Assembly (NCBI RefSeq): GCF_963678245.1
Contig: NZ_OY782774.1
Location: 235,900 to 299,899, forward strand
Source: an uncultured Sunxiuqinia sp.
GTDB taxonomy: Bacteria > Bacteroidota > Bacteroidia > Bacteroidales > Prolixibacteraceae
Direction of reading: 5' to 3'
Length of the DNA stretch: 64,000 nt
Shown: positions 53,384 through 62,224 of the stretch, piece by piece
Layout: each line of letters starts with the position of its first letter
Numbering within the stretch: the first letter of the stretch is position 1
Notes under the pieces: model-generated
The model's database searches: none
What the model was told of the DNA's origin: nothing
What the model saw: the letters and a program-made list of their open reading frames with translations, nothing else
Made by a program: the position numbers and the translations under genes

Positions 53384-54070
53384 ATGAAGAAAAGTGCTGG
53401 AAAAAAGTTACCATACGAATCGATTGTTAATAAGTCGAATGTCAAACAATTGGCTTATAGCAATACACTGACGTCATTCAGCTTACTTAAAGAAGTTTTG
53501 AAAGAATTGGTTAGCGAATATCAGTTGGCTTTGGAAGGGAGAGTTGATAAGTATATTTTGCCGGCATTTAATGAGAAAGGGCCTTTTGAAGCTGAGTTTC
53601 GTTTAGCTGGTGATTTATTAGTTTTTAGTATGCATTCTAATGTTTTTATTTTCAACCGGGAACATCCGATATGGAAAGTTGATTACGTTAAAAATCATCC
53701 GATGAATGGTTATTGTGGTGTCATTTATATTTACAACTTTTTGTCCGATTCGTTTAAATATAATCGCTTGCAGGATCTTGGTTATTTAATAGCCCGGGTT
53801 TTTATTAATCAGGAAAACCACTTCTTCGTTGAAGGGAAACGACAGTCAGGAGAATTGGTAAAGGACTTCGAAAATGATGTAGTAACTCGTGATATGTTCA
53901 AACAAATATTAGAAACAGCAATAAAATATGCAGTTGATTTCGATCTTCTTGTTCCTCCTTACGATCAGGTGAAGATTGCTTCGGTTGAACAAATGAAGGA
54001 AGAAATCAGTCATTCAAAAATAAAGACCGGCAAACGTGTTGGTTTCAAGTTTAACTCAGATGATGTTTAA
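53384..54070 (+). CDS. Conserved hypothetical protein
   Basis: A 228-aa soluble protein, probably conserved across Bacteroidota. Features: LKEVLKELVSEYQLALEGRVDKYILPAF, then EAEFRLAGDLLVFSMHSNVFIFNREHPIWK, IYIYNFLSDSFKYNRLQDLGYLIARVFIN, and a basic end (KTGKRVGFKFNSDDV). No signal peptide or membrane helix. I do not recognise a fold. It lies 3 bp before pepT, so it is likely co-transcribed with it. Confidence 0.7.
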   Translation: MKKSAGKKLPYESIVNKSNVKQLAYSNTLTSFSLLKEVLKELVSEYQLALEGRVDKYILPAFNEKGPFEAEFRLAGDLLVFSMHSNVFIFNREHPIWKVDYVKNHPMNGYCGVIYIYNFLSDSFKYNRLQDLGYLIARVFINQENHFFVEGKRQSGELVKDFENDVVTRDMFKQILETAIKYAVDFDLLVPPYDQVKIASVEQMKEEISHSKIKTGKRVGFKFNSDDV

Positions 54071-54073
54071 AAT

Positions 54074-55309
54074 ATGGAAAAAGTAATTGATCGATTTATC
54101 CGGTACGCCAAAGAGTATACAACTTCCGATTCTGCTAGTAAAACATTTCCAAGTACAACGCGGCAGTTGGAGTTTGCAGATAAGCTCGTTGCAGAATTGG
54201 AAGCCATTGGAATGGAGGAGGTTGAAAAAGATGAATATGGATATGTGATGGCAACTTTGCCTTCGAATACTACTGAAAAATGTCCGGTTATTGGCTTCGT
54301 TGCTCATATGGATACCAGCCCAGACTTTTCAGGAGAAAATGTGAACCCTCAGATTCGAAAGTATGAAGGTGGCGATATTCAATTGAATGATAAAATCGTG
54401 TTATCGCCTGATCGGTTTCCTGATTTATTGAATTACATTGGACATGAAATCATCACTACCGATGGAACGACTTTATTGGGAGCTGATGATAAAGCTGGAG
54501 TAGCCGAAATTATGACCGCTGTGGCTTATATGAATGGTCATCCAGAAATAAAACATGGAAAAGTACGAATTTGCTTTACTCCGGATGAGGAGATTGGCAA
54601 AGGAGCTGACTATTTTGACGTAGAAAAATTTGGTGCCGAATTTGCCTATACGCTCGATGGGGGTGAAATTGGTGAGCTAGAGTATGAAAATTTCAATGCA
54701 GCAATGGCCTCAATAACCATAAATGGACGAAGTGTTCACCCTGGAGCAGCCAAAAATAAAATGATCAATGCCATTGAAGTTGGAAATCGATTAATGTCGA
54801 TGCTGCCTGCTCAGGAACGTCCGGAGTATACCGAGCAGTACGAAGGGTTCTATCACTGTGTTTCCTTTCAGGGAAGTACGGAGAAATCCAGTTTGGTATA
54901 CATCATCCGGGATCATGACAAAAAACTATTCGATTATCGTAAAAGCACAATTACACAGGCTTGCAGCTATCTGAATCAAATTTATGGAGAGGGAACAGTG
55001 GACCTTGAAATGGTTGATCAGTATTACAACATGCGCGAAAAGGTAGAGCCGGTAAAGTATATCGTTGACTTGGCCGAGGATGCTATGACCGAAATTGGTA
55101 TTGACCCCAAAATTAAAGCAATTCGTGGTGGAACCGATGGATCTCGTTTGTCTTATATGGGATTGCCTTGTCCAAATATTTTTGCCGGAGGTCATAACTT
55201 TCATGGACCCTACGAATATGTCCCTGTTAAATCAATGGTGAAAGCGGTTGAAGTGATTATTCGTATCTGTGAGAAAGTTGTTCGTTTAGGAGATGCTCAA
55301 AAATCTTAA
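54074..55309 (+). CDS. pepT: Peptidase T (tripeptidase, M20B)
   Basis: A 411-aa zinc aminopeptidase that removes the N-terminal residue from tripeptides in the cytoplasm. The metal-site motifs are in order: VAHMDTSPD (first His-Asp), LGADDKAGVAE (bridging Asp), TPDEEIGKGA (catalytic Glu plus Zn Glu), YTLDGGE (Asp ligand) and FAGGHNFHGPYE (His ligand). The dimerisation/lid insert lies between about 205 and 320. It is co-transcribed with the gene before and overlaps tilS by 17 bp. Confidence 0.95.
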   Translation: MEKVIDRFIRYAKEYTTSDSASKTFPSTTRQLEFADKLVAELEAIGMEEVEKDEYGYVMATLPSNTTEKCPVIGFVAHMDTSPDFSGENVNPQIRKYEGGDIQLNDKIVLSPDRFPDLLNYIGHEIITTDGTTLLGADDKAGVAEIMTAVAYMNGHPEIKHGKVRICFTPDEEIGKGADYFDVEKFGAEFAYTLDGGEIGELEYENFNAAMASITINGRSVHPGAAKNKMINAIEVGNRLMSMLPAQERPEYTEQYEGFYHCVSFQGSTEKSSLVYIIRDHDKKLFDYRKSTITQACSYLNQIYGEGTVDLEMVDQYYNMREKVEPVKYIVDLAEDAMTEIGIDPKIKAIRGGTDGSRLSYMGLPCPNIFAGGHNFHGPYEYVPVKSMVKAVEVIIRICEKVVRLGDAQKS

Positions 55310-56618
55310 AAACTATATTGTTGCAGAAGGATTGCTTGCTTCTGACAGTAAGTTAATTCTTGCTGTTAGCGGAGGTTGTGATTCCATGGTTATGCTCGAT
55401 TTGTTTAGGCAGATCGAGCATGACTTTGTTGTTGCTCATTGCAACTTTAACCTTCGTGGTGCGGAGTCTGACAACGACGAAATTTTTCTACGTGATTACT
55501 GTGGCGAACATGGTTTGGAGTTGTATGTAAAAACCTTTGAAACTCGGGAGTTTGCTTTGCAGGAAGGTATTTCAATTGAGATGGCTGCGCGTGAAATGCG
55601 CTACCAATGGTTTTACGAGTTAATAGACTCGTTAAAATACGACTTCCTTCTGACTGCGCATCATCAGGATGATTTGGTGGAAACCATACTCATTAATTTG
55701 AGTCGCGGAACGGGAATTAGAGGCTTGTCCGGTATTCATCCAAAGAAAGGACGGTTAGTTCGTCCGTTGTTATTTGCTTCGCGAGAGCAAATACGGGAAT
55801 ATGCTCAGACCAATCAAGTGCCTTTTCGCGAGGATTCTTCAAACAAAGAATTAGTACACCTGCGTAACTTGGTGCGGCATCAGATCATTCCATTGTTGGA
55901 ACAAATTAATCCGGCTTTTAAGTTGAACGCTTCCAAAACAGCGGGTATTTTAAAACAAACCGAGCAGGTTTATCAGGCTAAAATTGATGAAGAAAAAGCT
56001 AGCTTCATAAGATGGGAGGGGATTAATCTGCATTTAAATATTGCATACTTACAACAATCATCTTTTGCAGAGAGCGTGCTTTTTGAAGTACTTCATCCTT
56101 TTGGGTTTAATGCTGATCAGATACTGGAAATCAGCCAATCGTCGCACGCAGAAGCCGGTAAAATATTTTATTCCGAAACTCATCGGTTAGTAAAAGATCG
56201 TGAGGTTTTTATTCTGACCCCCAGAGCAGAAGATCAACAGCAACGCTTTTATATTGAAAAGGATTGTCCGTCAATAGCTGTCCCCTTTGAGATGCAGTTT
56301 TCAAAACTTGAAAAAGATGAGCAGTTTCAGTTTTCAAGAGAAAAAAATATTGCTGATCTCGACTTTGATAAACTAGACTTTCCATTGATGCTAAAAAAAT
56401 GGGAGCAGGGTGAATATTTTCAACCGCTCGGGATGACCGGTTTTAAAAAGCTAAGCGACTTTTTTATTGATGAAAAATTCTCTATTCCTGAAAAGGAAAA
56501 TACTTGGATGCTGTATAGCGGTGGCAAAGTGGTTTGGGTTGTGGGACATCGCATTGATAATCGCTTTAAAATCAGCAAAAATACCAATACTGTATATCGA
56601 ATTCAATTTTCTCTCTAA
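55293..56618 (+). CDS. tilS: tRNA(Ile)-lysidine synthetase
   Basis: Converts C34 of the CAU-anticodon tRNA(Ile) to lysidine so that it reads AUA. The 441-aa protein has the ATP-pyrophosphatase P-loop LAVSGGCDSMVML and the second ATP site in HHQDDLVETILINLSRGTGIRGL. The C-terminal substrate-binding parts end WVVGHRIDNRFKI. The length matches the full form with TilS and TilS_C domains. It starts inside the pepT end, which suggests coupled translation. Confidence 0.94.
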   Translation: MLKNLKNYIVAEGLLASDSKLILAVSGGCDSMVMLDLFRQIEHDFVVAHCNFNLRGAESDNDEIFLRDYCGEHGLELYVKTFETREFALQEGISIEMAAREMRYQWFYELIDSLKYDFLLTAHHQDDLVETILINLSRGTGIRGLSGIHPKKGRLVRPLLFASREQIREYAQTNQVPFREDSSNKELVHLRNLVRHQIIPLLEQINPAFKLNASKTAGILKQTEQVYQAKIDEEKASFIRWEGINLHLNIAYLQQSSFAESVLFEVLHPFGFNADQILEISQSSHAEAGKIFYSETHRLVKDREVFILTPRAEDQQQRFYIEKDCPSIAVPFEMQFSKLEKDEQFQFSREKNIADLDFDKLDFPLMLKKWEQGEYFQPLGMTGFKKLSDFFIDEKFSIPEKENTWMLYSGGKVVWVVGHRIDNRFKISKNTNTVYRIQFSL

Positions 56619-56746
56619 TTCCTCTAAAACCACTGATTCTTCGGTTGCCTTTTGATGATATAAGTTTTCAACTTCGATTCACTTCTCCGCAAATATCCGA
56701 ACATCTTGATATTGTCAGGTTTTCCATCTAAATCTAGATTTGCAGA

Positions 56747-56762
56747 TGTGAAAATTTTCACA
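56747..56762. promoter_or_regulatory. CRP-consensus-like palindrome
   Basis: TGTGAAAATTTTCACA is a perfect 16-bp palindrome. It matches the enterobacterial CRP half-site pattern TGTGA-N6-TCACA exactly. It precedes decayed genes, so its present use is doubtful. Confidence 0.5.
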
Positions 56763-57141
56763 CACCCGAACCTGGCTGCAAAGTTTGATTATTTATGGAG
56801 TCCCCAGACTGAATAATGCTGGTCAATACAAAGCTTTTACAGGAAAAAAATTTGGGAAGCCAGCTGTTCGGTTACTATCTGGAAGCCGGATATGATTTAT
56901 TGAACTCGAAGAACACGGATCAGAAATTGGTTCCATTTGCACGATACGAAAAGTACAACACGCATCAGGAGTTGAAGGGATTACGCAAAATCTGGCTTAC
57001 GATCGTACCGATGTAACTTCCGGTATTGGCTGGTGGATGTCACATGAAGCAGTATTGAAAGCCGATATGCAATGGTTTAGTAACGAAGCTTCTGATGATG
57101 CCAAAACGCAATTGAATTTAGGAATTGGAATATGGTTCTAA
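56760..57141 (+). pseudogene. Decayed outer-membrane barrel (porin-like) gene, 3' part
   Basis: Three frames carry consecutive parts of one barrel end. YGVPRLNNAGQYKAFTGK runs to about 56845, and KNLGSQLFGYYLEAGYDLLN to about 56970. After a shift near 56976, NLAYDRTDVTSGIGWWMSHEAVLKADMQWFSNEASDDAK runs to a TAA at 57139-57141. The end LNLGIGIWF has the C-terminal aromatic of outer-membrane proteins. The 5' part is missing. Confidence 0.75.
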
Positions 57142-57666
57142 GAAAATTTTTCATAGCCATCGACTGCCTGCTTGTTTTCACAAGTGGGCAGACTTATCTT
57201 TCCGCAGCAGGATTGAGCGGAAAGGAGTTTAAGAAGCTGCTAAAACTGCTGTCGAAAGAATTTGATGTCGATCAGTCATACTTGGAGTTGACTCACTTGA
57301 CACCCCCCGGATTAAAGAGCGACTATATTGAAGGGGTTCCTCGATTAGCGAGAAAAAGAGAGCCTTTGGGATAGGTCGTTTCAGCAGTTGGAATGGGACG
57401 TTATGATTGTTTTTATTACCTTGTGTATTATAATGAAGATCAGGAAGTAGAGTTCGTTCGGGTGACGAAGTACTATTCCGATCATGGTGGCGAAGTCCAG
57501 TGGAAGCGTTGGTTAGAGCAGTTTGTTGGCTATGAGGGTGGAGACCTCGATTACGGCGAAGAAGTGCAGGCTATCTCTGGCGCAAGCCCGTCTGGCAGGT
57601 CTAATAACGAAAGGGATTCGCGAAATCACAATTCGATTAAAGAGTTCTATGTTTATAGAATGGTAA
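57132..57666 (+). pseudogene. Decayed FMN-binding exported protein gene
   Basis: The start ATG at 57132 overlaps the preceding pseudogene's stop. A signal peptide (about 1-25) and LSGKEFKKLLKLLSKEFD are followed by a frame break near 57370. The next frame has YDCFYYLVYYNEDQEVEFVRV and GEEVQAISGAS, the FMN-binding motif region (V-x-A-I-S-G-A). A further shift near 57600 restores LITKGIREITIRLKSSMFIEW and a TAA at 57664-57666. It is related to FMN-binding proteins of electron-transport systems. Confidence 0.75.
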
Positions 57667-57877
57667 AGGTGAATTGGCGTTAAGAAATCGTGATTGGAAG
57701 CCGGAATATCCACCCTCCAATTGATTCAAAAATCAGTTGTAAACTCTAACTTTTCGTATTACAAAAAGCAATTAAGGTGTTATTAACGAATAGCACTTGG
57801 GTTCAAAATGCTGTTTTTATGATTGGGCTGTTTGAAACAATCTGATAGTCATGTTGTTGTATAAAACAAAAAAAGTT

Positions 57878-58813
57878 ATGAAACGTCGTGATTTTATTAG
57901 AAATACAGCAGCAACTGTGGCCGGAATGTCTATGGTTGGATTATTATCATCGTTTAAAAAGGATGGAATTCCTTACCGGACATTGGGAAAAACCAATCTC
58001 GATGTTTCATTGATAGGAGTGGGAGGTTATCATATTGGCGATCGTCATATTAGTGACGAAACATCTGTAAAGCTAATTCGTGAAGCTCTCGACAGCGGCG
58101 TCAACTTTCTTGATAATGCGTGGCATTATAACAGTGGGCGTAGTGAAGAGCTGATGGGTAAAGCACTGTTGGATGGTTATCGTAAGAAAGCCATTTTGAT
58201 GACCAAACATCATGGTCGTGATGTAAAAACGGCACAGGAGCATTTGGAAACCAGCCTCAGAAGATTGCAAACAGATTACCTCGATTTATGGCAATTTCAT
58301 GAAATTGAAAGTCTTGAAGCGGTAGATAAAATCTACTCAAGCGGTGTACTCGACTTTGTGCAAAAGAAAAAGCAAGACGGTGTTATCCGCCATATTGGTT
58401 TTACTGGGCATAGTCGGCCTGACATACATAAGGCCATGCTTGACAAAGGCTTTGAATGGGAAACAGTACAAATGCCGATCAACGTGTTGGATCATCATTA
58501 CTTGAGCTTTTCGCAAGAAATTATACCGATTCTTCAAGGAAAAAACATTGGAATTATTGGCATGAAATCAGTCGCTTCGGGAGCTATTGTTAACGAAAAG
58601 ATTGCTTCAATTGAAGAGTGTTTGCGCTTTACAATGACACTGCCTGTTTCGACACTCGTCTCAGGAATGAACAATCTTGAACATTTGCGACACAACTTGG
58701 ATATTACACGTAATTTTGAACCCATGACTGAGAAAGAAATCGAAGTCTTATTAAACAAGACTTATGACTATGCTCAAGGTGGAAAACATGAATGGTATAA
58801 GGATAAAGTATAA
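57878..58813 (+). CDS. Tat-exported aldo/keto reductase
   Basis: A 311-aa oxidoreductase. The ATG at 57878 gives MKRRDFIRNTAATVAGMSMVGLLSS, a twin-arginine signal peptide. The AKR fold has GVGGYHIGDR, then the catalytic set: D in NFLDNAWHYNSG, Y in HYNSG, K in LMTKHHG and H in WQFHEIE. IGFTGHSRPDIHKAM and PVSTLVSGMNNLEHL follow. Export of an NAD(P)H-family enzyme is unusual, so it may bind another cofactor or work on a redox partner. It stands intact amid decayed genes. Confidence 0.9.
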   Translation: MKRRDFIRNTAATVAGMSMVGLLSSFKKDGIPYRTLGKTNLDVSLIGVGGYHIGDRHISDETSVKLIREALDSGVNFLDNAWHYNSGRSEELMGKALLDGYRKKAILMTKHHGRDVKTAQEHLETSLRRLQTDYLDLWQFHEIESLEAVDKIYSSGVLDFVQKKKQDGVIRHIGFTGHSRPDIHKAMLDKGFEWETVQMPINVLDHHYLSFSQEIIPILQGKNIGIIGMKSVASGAIVNEKIASIEECLRFTMTLPVSTLVSGMNNLEHLRHNLDITRNFEPMTEKEIEVLLNKTYDYAQGGKHEWYKDKV

Positions 58814-58814
58814 A

Positions 58815-59059
58815 TTTATCGTGTGAATTCTCGATTCGCTCTTTCAAACTTCGAATCTGTAATCTTGCCGATTTAATATCGTACAATCCTCCTGTTTCAG
58901 CTCCCATGATTTTTACAGTTGAAAGGGGCGTCTCATTCACTGAACATTTAGCTTCAACTGACTGTCGGTGCTCATCGTCTTCAGGGATTAATATGAGACT
59001 CAACTTACGACATCGATAATTTCGTTTCCTTTCTTATAAATGGGTAACTCAATTATTTT
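58815..59059 (-). pseudogene. Decayed small helical protein gene
   Basis: From 59059 the - strand reads KIIELPIYKKGNEIIDVVS. A one-base shift near 59003 follows. Then LSLILIPEDDEHRQSVEAKCSVNETPLSTVKIMGAETGGLYDIKSARLQIRSL continues in the next frame. The pattern matches a small conserved helical protein of Bacteroidota that I recall (with IxGAExGxLYDLxxxA). There is no start codon, the frame is shifted, and no clear stop in keeping with the family was found before the aldo/keto reductase gene's end. Confidence 0.6.
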
Positions 59060-59133
59060 ATTTCTATAAAATTCTTCCTTCGTTTTCAAAATTGATTGTC
59101 TAGTTTGAGTTAGATCATCTCGGCAATAAAATA

Positions 59134-59586
59134 TCAGGCCATCATCCCAGAAGCAATTAGTTTTAATAGGGTGCCTATTAAAAATCCAATAAATGTTCCC
59201 AAACCAGATCGAAATGCTTCTTTGGATTGTTTGCCGTCACTTAGCTCTCCAATTACTGCTCCGGCAAATGGCCCAACAATAATACCGATAGGAGGAAAAA
59301 CGAACATGCCGATCATTAAGCCAATTATACTCCCCCAGATACCGCGTTTACTGCCACCAAATCTCTTGGTTCCCCAGATCGGAATCAGGTAGTCTAATAA
59401 ATACACAATAATGGTAACGACAGCCCAGCCAATTAAAAAATTGGAAGAAAACTGATATTTTTCGGAGAAGTGAAGTAGCAGCATGCCAATATAACTTAAT
59501 GGAGGCCCCGGTAAAACTGGTAGCATGCAACCCAACAGGCCGGCTATCATCATTACGATTCCCAGAAAAATTAAGAGATAATCCAT
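59134..59586 (-). CDS. DUF456 membrane protein
   Basis: A 150-aa inner-membrane protein; the ATG at 59586 gives MDYLLIFLGIVMMIAGLLGCMLPVLPGPPLSYIGMLL. About four hydrophobic helices follow, with LDYLIPIWGTKRFGGSKRGIWGSIIGLMIGMFVFPPIGIIVGPFAGAVIGELSDGK, the glycine-rich DUF456 pattern with its repeated GxxxG stretches. The function is unknown. A longer frame to 59649 overlaps the upstream gene and is rejected. It starts 10 bp after the CPBP gene stop. Confidence 0.87.
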   Translation of the reverse strand: MDYLLIFLGIVMMIAGLLGCMLPVLPGPPLSYIGMLLLHFSEKYQFSSNFLIGWAVVTIIVYLLDYLIPIWGTKRFGGSKRGIWGSIIGLMIGMFVFPPIGIIVGPFAGAVIGELSDGKQSKEAFRSGLGTFIGFLIGTLLKLIASGMMA

Positions 59587-59596
59587 CGATCGTTTG

Positions 59597-60415
59597 TTAA
59601 GTAGTATGTTTGCGGCTAAAAGTGGCGAGCAATCCAATAAACACCACACTAATCGCGGCTACCAGATAGCTTATGTGCAGTTGTTCTTTTTGACCCAGTA
59701 AGAAAAAAGAAAACTCTCGAATTTCTTCCCAATATTCAATTGACAACAGAACCAATAAATTATTTATGGAGTGCCCGAGTATACAAGCAAAAATGTTGCG
59801 GGTAATTACCATCACCCAGCCAAGCAGCAGTCCCAATAAAAAGGTAGCCGGAAATTGCCAGGGGTTTAAATGAAACAAGGCAAAAAACAGAGCTGATACA
59901 AAAATGGCTATAATTTTGGGGTAGTTACGCATTAATCCATGCATGATCACTCCTCTAAAGATGAGTTCTTCAACGACAGGAGCAATTACAGCGACTTTCA
60001 AAACAGCACCCAAAAAACCATAATCATTCTCAAAGATCCGATTGAAGAGCTCCCAAAACCATGGAGGGGCGGGTATGAGCTGCTCTACCTCGCGATTGAT
60101 CTCCCCCAGAAAAACATGAGCTGCTGCCAGAAACGTAATCATTGGGATAAAGATCAGCGGATTGAACCATTTCAGCGGGAATAAATTTTTGAGTTTGGTT
60201 TTGGCTTTTCGATAGGCAAAATACAGGATAAACAAAATAGAGCCTAATGAAAGGACAATCTTCTTAACTGGATTTGACAAAAACTCAGTGCCATGATAGT
60301 AATCCCAGATCGCCAGGGGAAAGTCGACGATTGTCTGGATAAAGATGTAAAGAATAACCAAGTGGGCTGCGCCTAGAATGGTTGGATAATATTTGTTCCC
60401 AGGAGAATTCATCAA
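59597..60415 (-). CDS. CPBP-family intramembrane metalloprotease
   Basis: A 272-aa membrane protein with about seven helices. Motif 1 is VVEELIFRGVIMHGL (EEx3R). Motif 2 is ALFHLNPWQF (His), and motif 3 is GHSINNLLV (His-x3-Asn). These are the zinc and catalytic residues of the Abi/CPBP (Rce1-like) family. Bacterial members process prenylated or bacteriocin-immunity-type substrates, or remain unknown. Co-transcribed with the DUF456 gene downstream. Confidence 0.9.
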   Translation of the reverse strand: MMNSPGNKYYPTILGAAHLVILYIFIQTIVDFPLAIWDYYHGTEFLSNPVKKIVLSLGSILFILYFAYRKAKTKLKNLFPLKWFNPLIFIPMITFLAAAHVFLGEINREVEQLIPAPPWFWELFNRIFENDYGFLGAVLKVAVIAPVVEELIFRGVIMHGLMRNYPKIIAIFVSALFFALFHLNPWQFPATFLLGLLLGWVMVITRNIFACILGHSINNLLVLLSIEYWEEIREFSFFLLGQKEQLHISYLVAAISVVFIGLLATFSRKHTT

Positions 60416-60454
60416 TTAATTTATGGTTGCTCTAAAAGTAGCTGACTTTTCGAT

Positions 60455-60488
60455 AAAATAAAACAGGAAGCACGTATTTCGTACTTCC
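60455..60488 (-). terminator. Terminator after the peroxiredoxin gene
   Basis: GGAAGCACG (60466-60474) pairs with CGTACTTCC (60480-60488), with one mismatch. A T-rich run on the - strand at 60463-60455 follows. It lies 25 bp past the peroxiredoxin stop. Confidence 0.65.
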
Positions 60489-60512
60489 CGTTAAGTGAAA
60501 TCTTGGTTTTAG

Positions 60513-61157
60513 CTATAAATCTCTTTTGGCCAGGTAAAAATCCATCATTTCATAATCTGATTTTTCCCGTGCTTCCATTTCTTCAACTGTTTTTGGTGGT
60601 GGCACAATTACTTTTTCACCGGGTACCCAGTTTAAAGGAAGTGCTACACCATGCTTGTCCGAAGTTTGAAGGGCTTTTAACGTACGCACGATCTCATTCA
60701 TATTTCGACCAACATTTAATGGATAGTACATCATCAACCGCACCTTTCCGGTAGGGTCAATGATAAATACAGCACGCACGGCAGATGTTTCACTTTCGTT
60801 GGGCTGAAGCATGCCATAAAGCTTAGATACTTTCATATCGATGTCAGCAATAATCGGAAACTTGAAAAGCACTCCGCTATGCTTCTTTACATTGTTAACC
60901 CAGGCCACATGGGCATGAATACTGTCGATACTTAAGCCAATAAGCTTGGTGTTTAGTGCTTTAAATTCATCGCTGCGTACTGCGAATCCACTCATTTCAG
61001 TAGTGCAAACTGGTGTGAAATCTGCCGGGTGAGAAAACAAAATAACCCAACTTCCTTTGTTGTACTCCGAAAATTTAATTGGTCCAAAGGTGGTGTTTGC
61101 TTCGAAATCGGGAGCTATGTCACCAATTCTTGGCATTTGATTGATTTGTTCTTCCAT
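60513..61157 (-). CDS. 1-Cys peroxiredoxin (Prx6 group)
   Basis: A 214-aa thiol peroxidase that reduces H2O2 and organic hydroperoxides. The active site is FSHPADFTPVCTTEM, with the peroxidatic C51 and the conserved P44/T48. The second Cys of 2-Cys enzymes is absent from the remaining sequence. The C-terminal region has LRTLKALQTSDKHGVALPLNWVPGEKVIVPP, typical of the Prx6 subfamily. It is transcribed alone and faces the ribosomal-protein operon across 292 bp. Confidence 0.94.
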   Translation of the reverse strand: MEEQINQMPRIGDIAPDFEANTTFGPIKFSEYNKGSWVILFSHPADFTPVCTTEMSGFAVRSDEFKALNTKLIGLSIDSIHAHVAWVNNVKKHSGVLFKFPIIADIDMKVSKLYGMLQPNESETSAVRAVFIIDPTGKVRLMMYYPLNVGRNMNEIVRTLKALQTSDKHGVALPLNWVPGEKVIVPPPKTVEEMEAREKSDYEMMDFYLAKRDL

Positions 61158-61248
61158 GGTTTTATTTTTTATGATTTAGAAAATACTGAATATCATTTTA
61201 CAACTAATAGCTTGTTCAATTAGTTCATGATATTACTGTTAAAATGAC

Positions 61249-61256
61249 TACCTTTG
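61249..61256 (+). promoter_or_regulatory. Candidate -7 box upstream of rpmB
   Basis: TACCTTTG matches TAnnTTTG. It implies a leader of about 190 nt before rpmB at 61450. No obvious regulatory RNA was recognised in the leader. Confidence 0.4.
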
Positions 61257-61449
61257 TCCTCCCCAATCTAAGAGGCATCCTGAAAAATTAATTTCTTTTA
61301 AGTGTGGATGAAAAAACTTTTTGATTTTTAAACATTTACTTGTTAATAAAAGCGTAAAAAAGTTTTTAATCTATTTGATTTTCTCAGGAAAAAGCACTTA
61401 TTTTGCGAACTGTTTGAAAAATGTGTGATTCTGAATAAAAAATAAGACA

Positions 61450-61692
61450 ATGTCAAAAATTTGTCAAGTTACTGGAAAAAAAGTAGTGGTGGGAAACAAT
61501 GTTTCACACTCTAAAAGAAGAACTAAGCGTCGGTTTTATCCGAATTTGTTCAAGAAGAAATTCTATCTTCCAGAAGAAGATCGTTGGATTTCATTAATAG
61601 TTTCGGCCGCAGGTATTCGTACAATCAATAAAAAAGGATTGACCAATGCCTTGAAAGAAGCTAAAGAAAAAGGATTCGTAACGAATATTTAA
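61450..61692 (+). CDS. rpmB: 50S ribosomal protein bL28
   Basis: An 80-aa basic ribosomal protein. [33 protein letters not shown] is the classic L28 opening, and [19 protein letters not shown] the end. Only one Cys is present (C5), so the zinc-binding form is not expected. First gene of the rpmB-rpmG-DUF4295 block, 11 bp before rpmG. Confidence 0.96.
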   Translation: MSKICQVTGKKVVVGNNVSHSKRRTKRRFYPNLFKKKFYLPEEDRWISLIVSAAGIRTINKKGLTNALKEAKEKGFVTNI

Positions 61693-61703
61693 AAGCGTAG
61701 AAA

Positions 61704-61886
61704 ATGGCTAAAAAAGGTAATAGGGTACAGGTTATTTTGGAATGCACTGAGCATAAAGACAGTGGCGTACCAGGAACATCTCGTTACATTTCAACTAAGA
61801 ATAGGAAAAATTCTCCTGATCGCTTAGAGTTAAAGAAATACAACCCAGTTTTGAAAAAAGTAACTGTACACCGCGAAATTAAATAA
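61704..61886 (+). CDS. rpmG: 50S ribosomal protein bL33
   Basis: A 60-aa ribosomal protein with [34 protein letters not shown] and KVTVHREIK. The zinc-ribbon Cys pairs are missing (one Cys only), so it is the zinc-independent type. It lies 11 bp after rpmB and 8 bp before the DUF4295 gene. Confidence 0.95.
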   Translation: MAKKGNRVQVILECTEHKDSGVPGTSRYISTKNRKNSPDRLELKKYNPVLKKVTVHREIK

Positions 61887-61894
61887 ATTGAGAT

Positions 61895-62047
61895 ATGGCT
61901 AAGAAAGCAGTTGCATCACTACAAAAAGGAGCCGGTAAAGGTTATGCCAAAGTAATTAAAATGGTGAAATCTGACAAAACCGGAGCGTATACATTTCAGG
62001 AAGATATCGTTCCTAACGAAATGGTTAAAGACTTTTTTAAAAAGTAA
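61895..62047 (+). CDS. DUF4295 small ribosome-associated protein (bL38 candidate)
   Basis: A 50-aa protein that is easy to miss: MAKKAVASLQKGAGKGYAKV, then VKSDKTGAYTFQEDIVPNEMVKDFFKK. It is strongly basic, with the DUF4295 pattern found next to bL28 and bL33 genes in Bacteroidota. As I recall, a cryo-EM study of a Bacteroidota ribosome named this protein bL38. It is the third gene of the block and is followed by a strong terminator. Confidence 0.88.
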   Translation: MAKKAVASLQKGAGKGYAKVIKMVKSDKTGAYTFQEDIVPNEMVKDFFKK

Positions 62048-62068
62048 AGATATTTGTTTGCTAAACAG

Positions 62069-62102
62069 AAAAGCTTCTATCAGTTGATAGGAGCTTTTTT
62101 GT
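62069..62102 (+). terminator. Terminator after the rpmB operon
   Basis: AAAAGCT-t-CTATC pairs with GATAG-g-AGCTTTT around AGTT. It is followed by a run of T (62095-62100). It lies 21 bp past the stop of the 50-aa gene. Confidence 0.85.
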
Positions 62103-62224
62103 TTTAACCTCTTCCCCCTGATCGTCATTCGGAATCTGTTTTTAGTGATATTAAAGGCGCTAGACATAGGGATCTTAAAGCAGATTCAGGATAATATGGC
62201 ATGTTAAGACCTCCAGAAGAAGCG

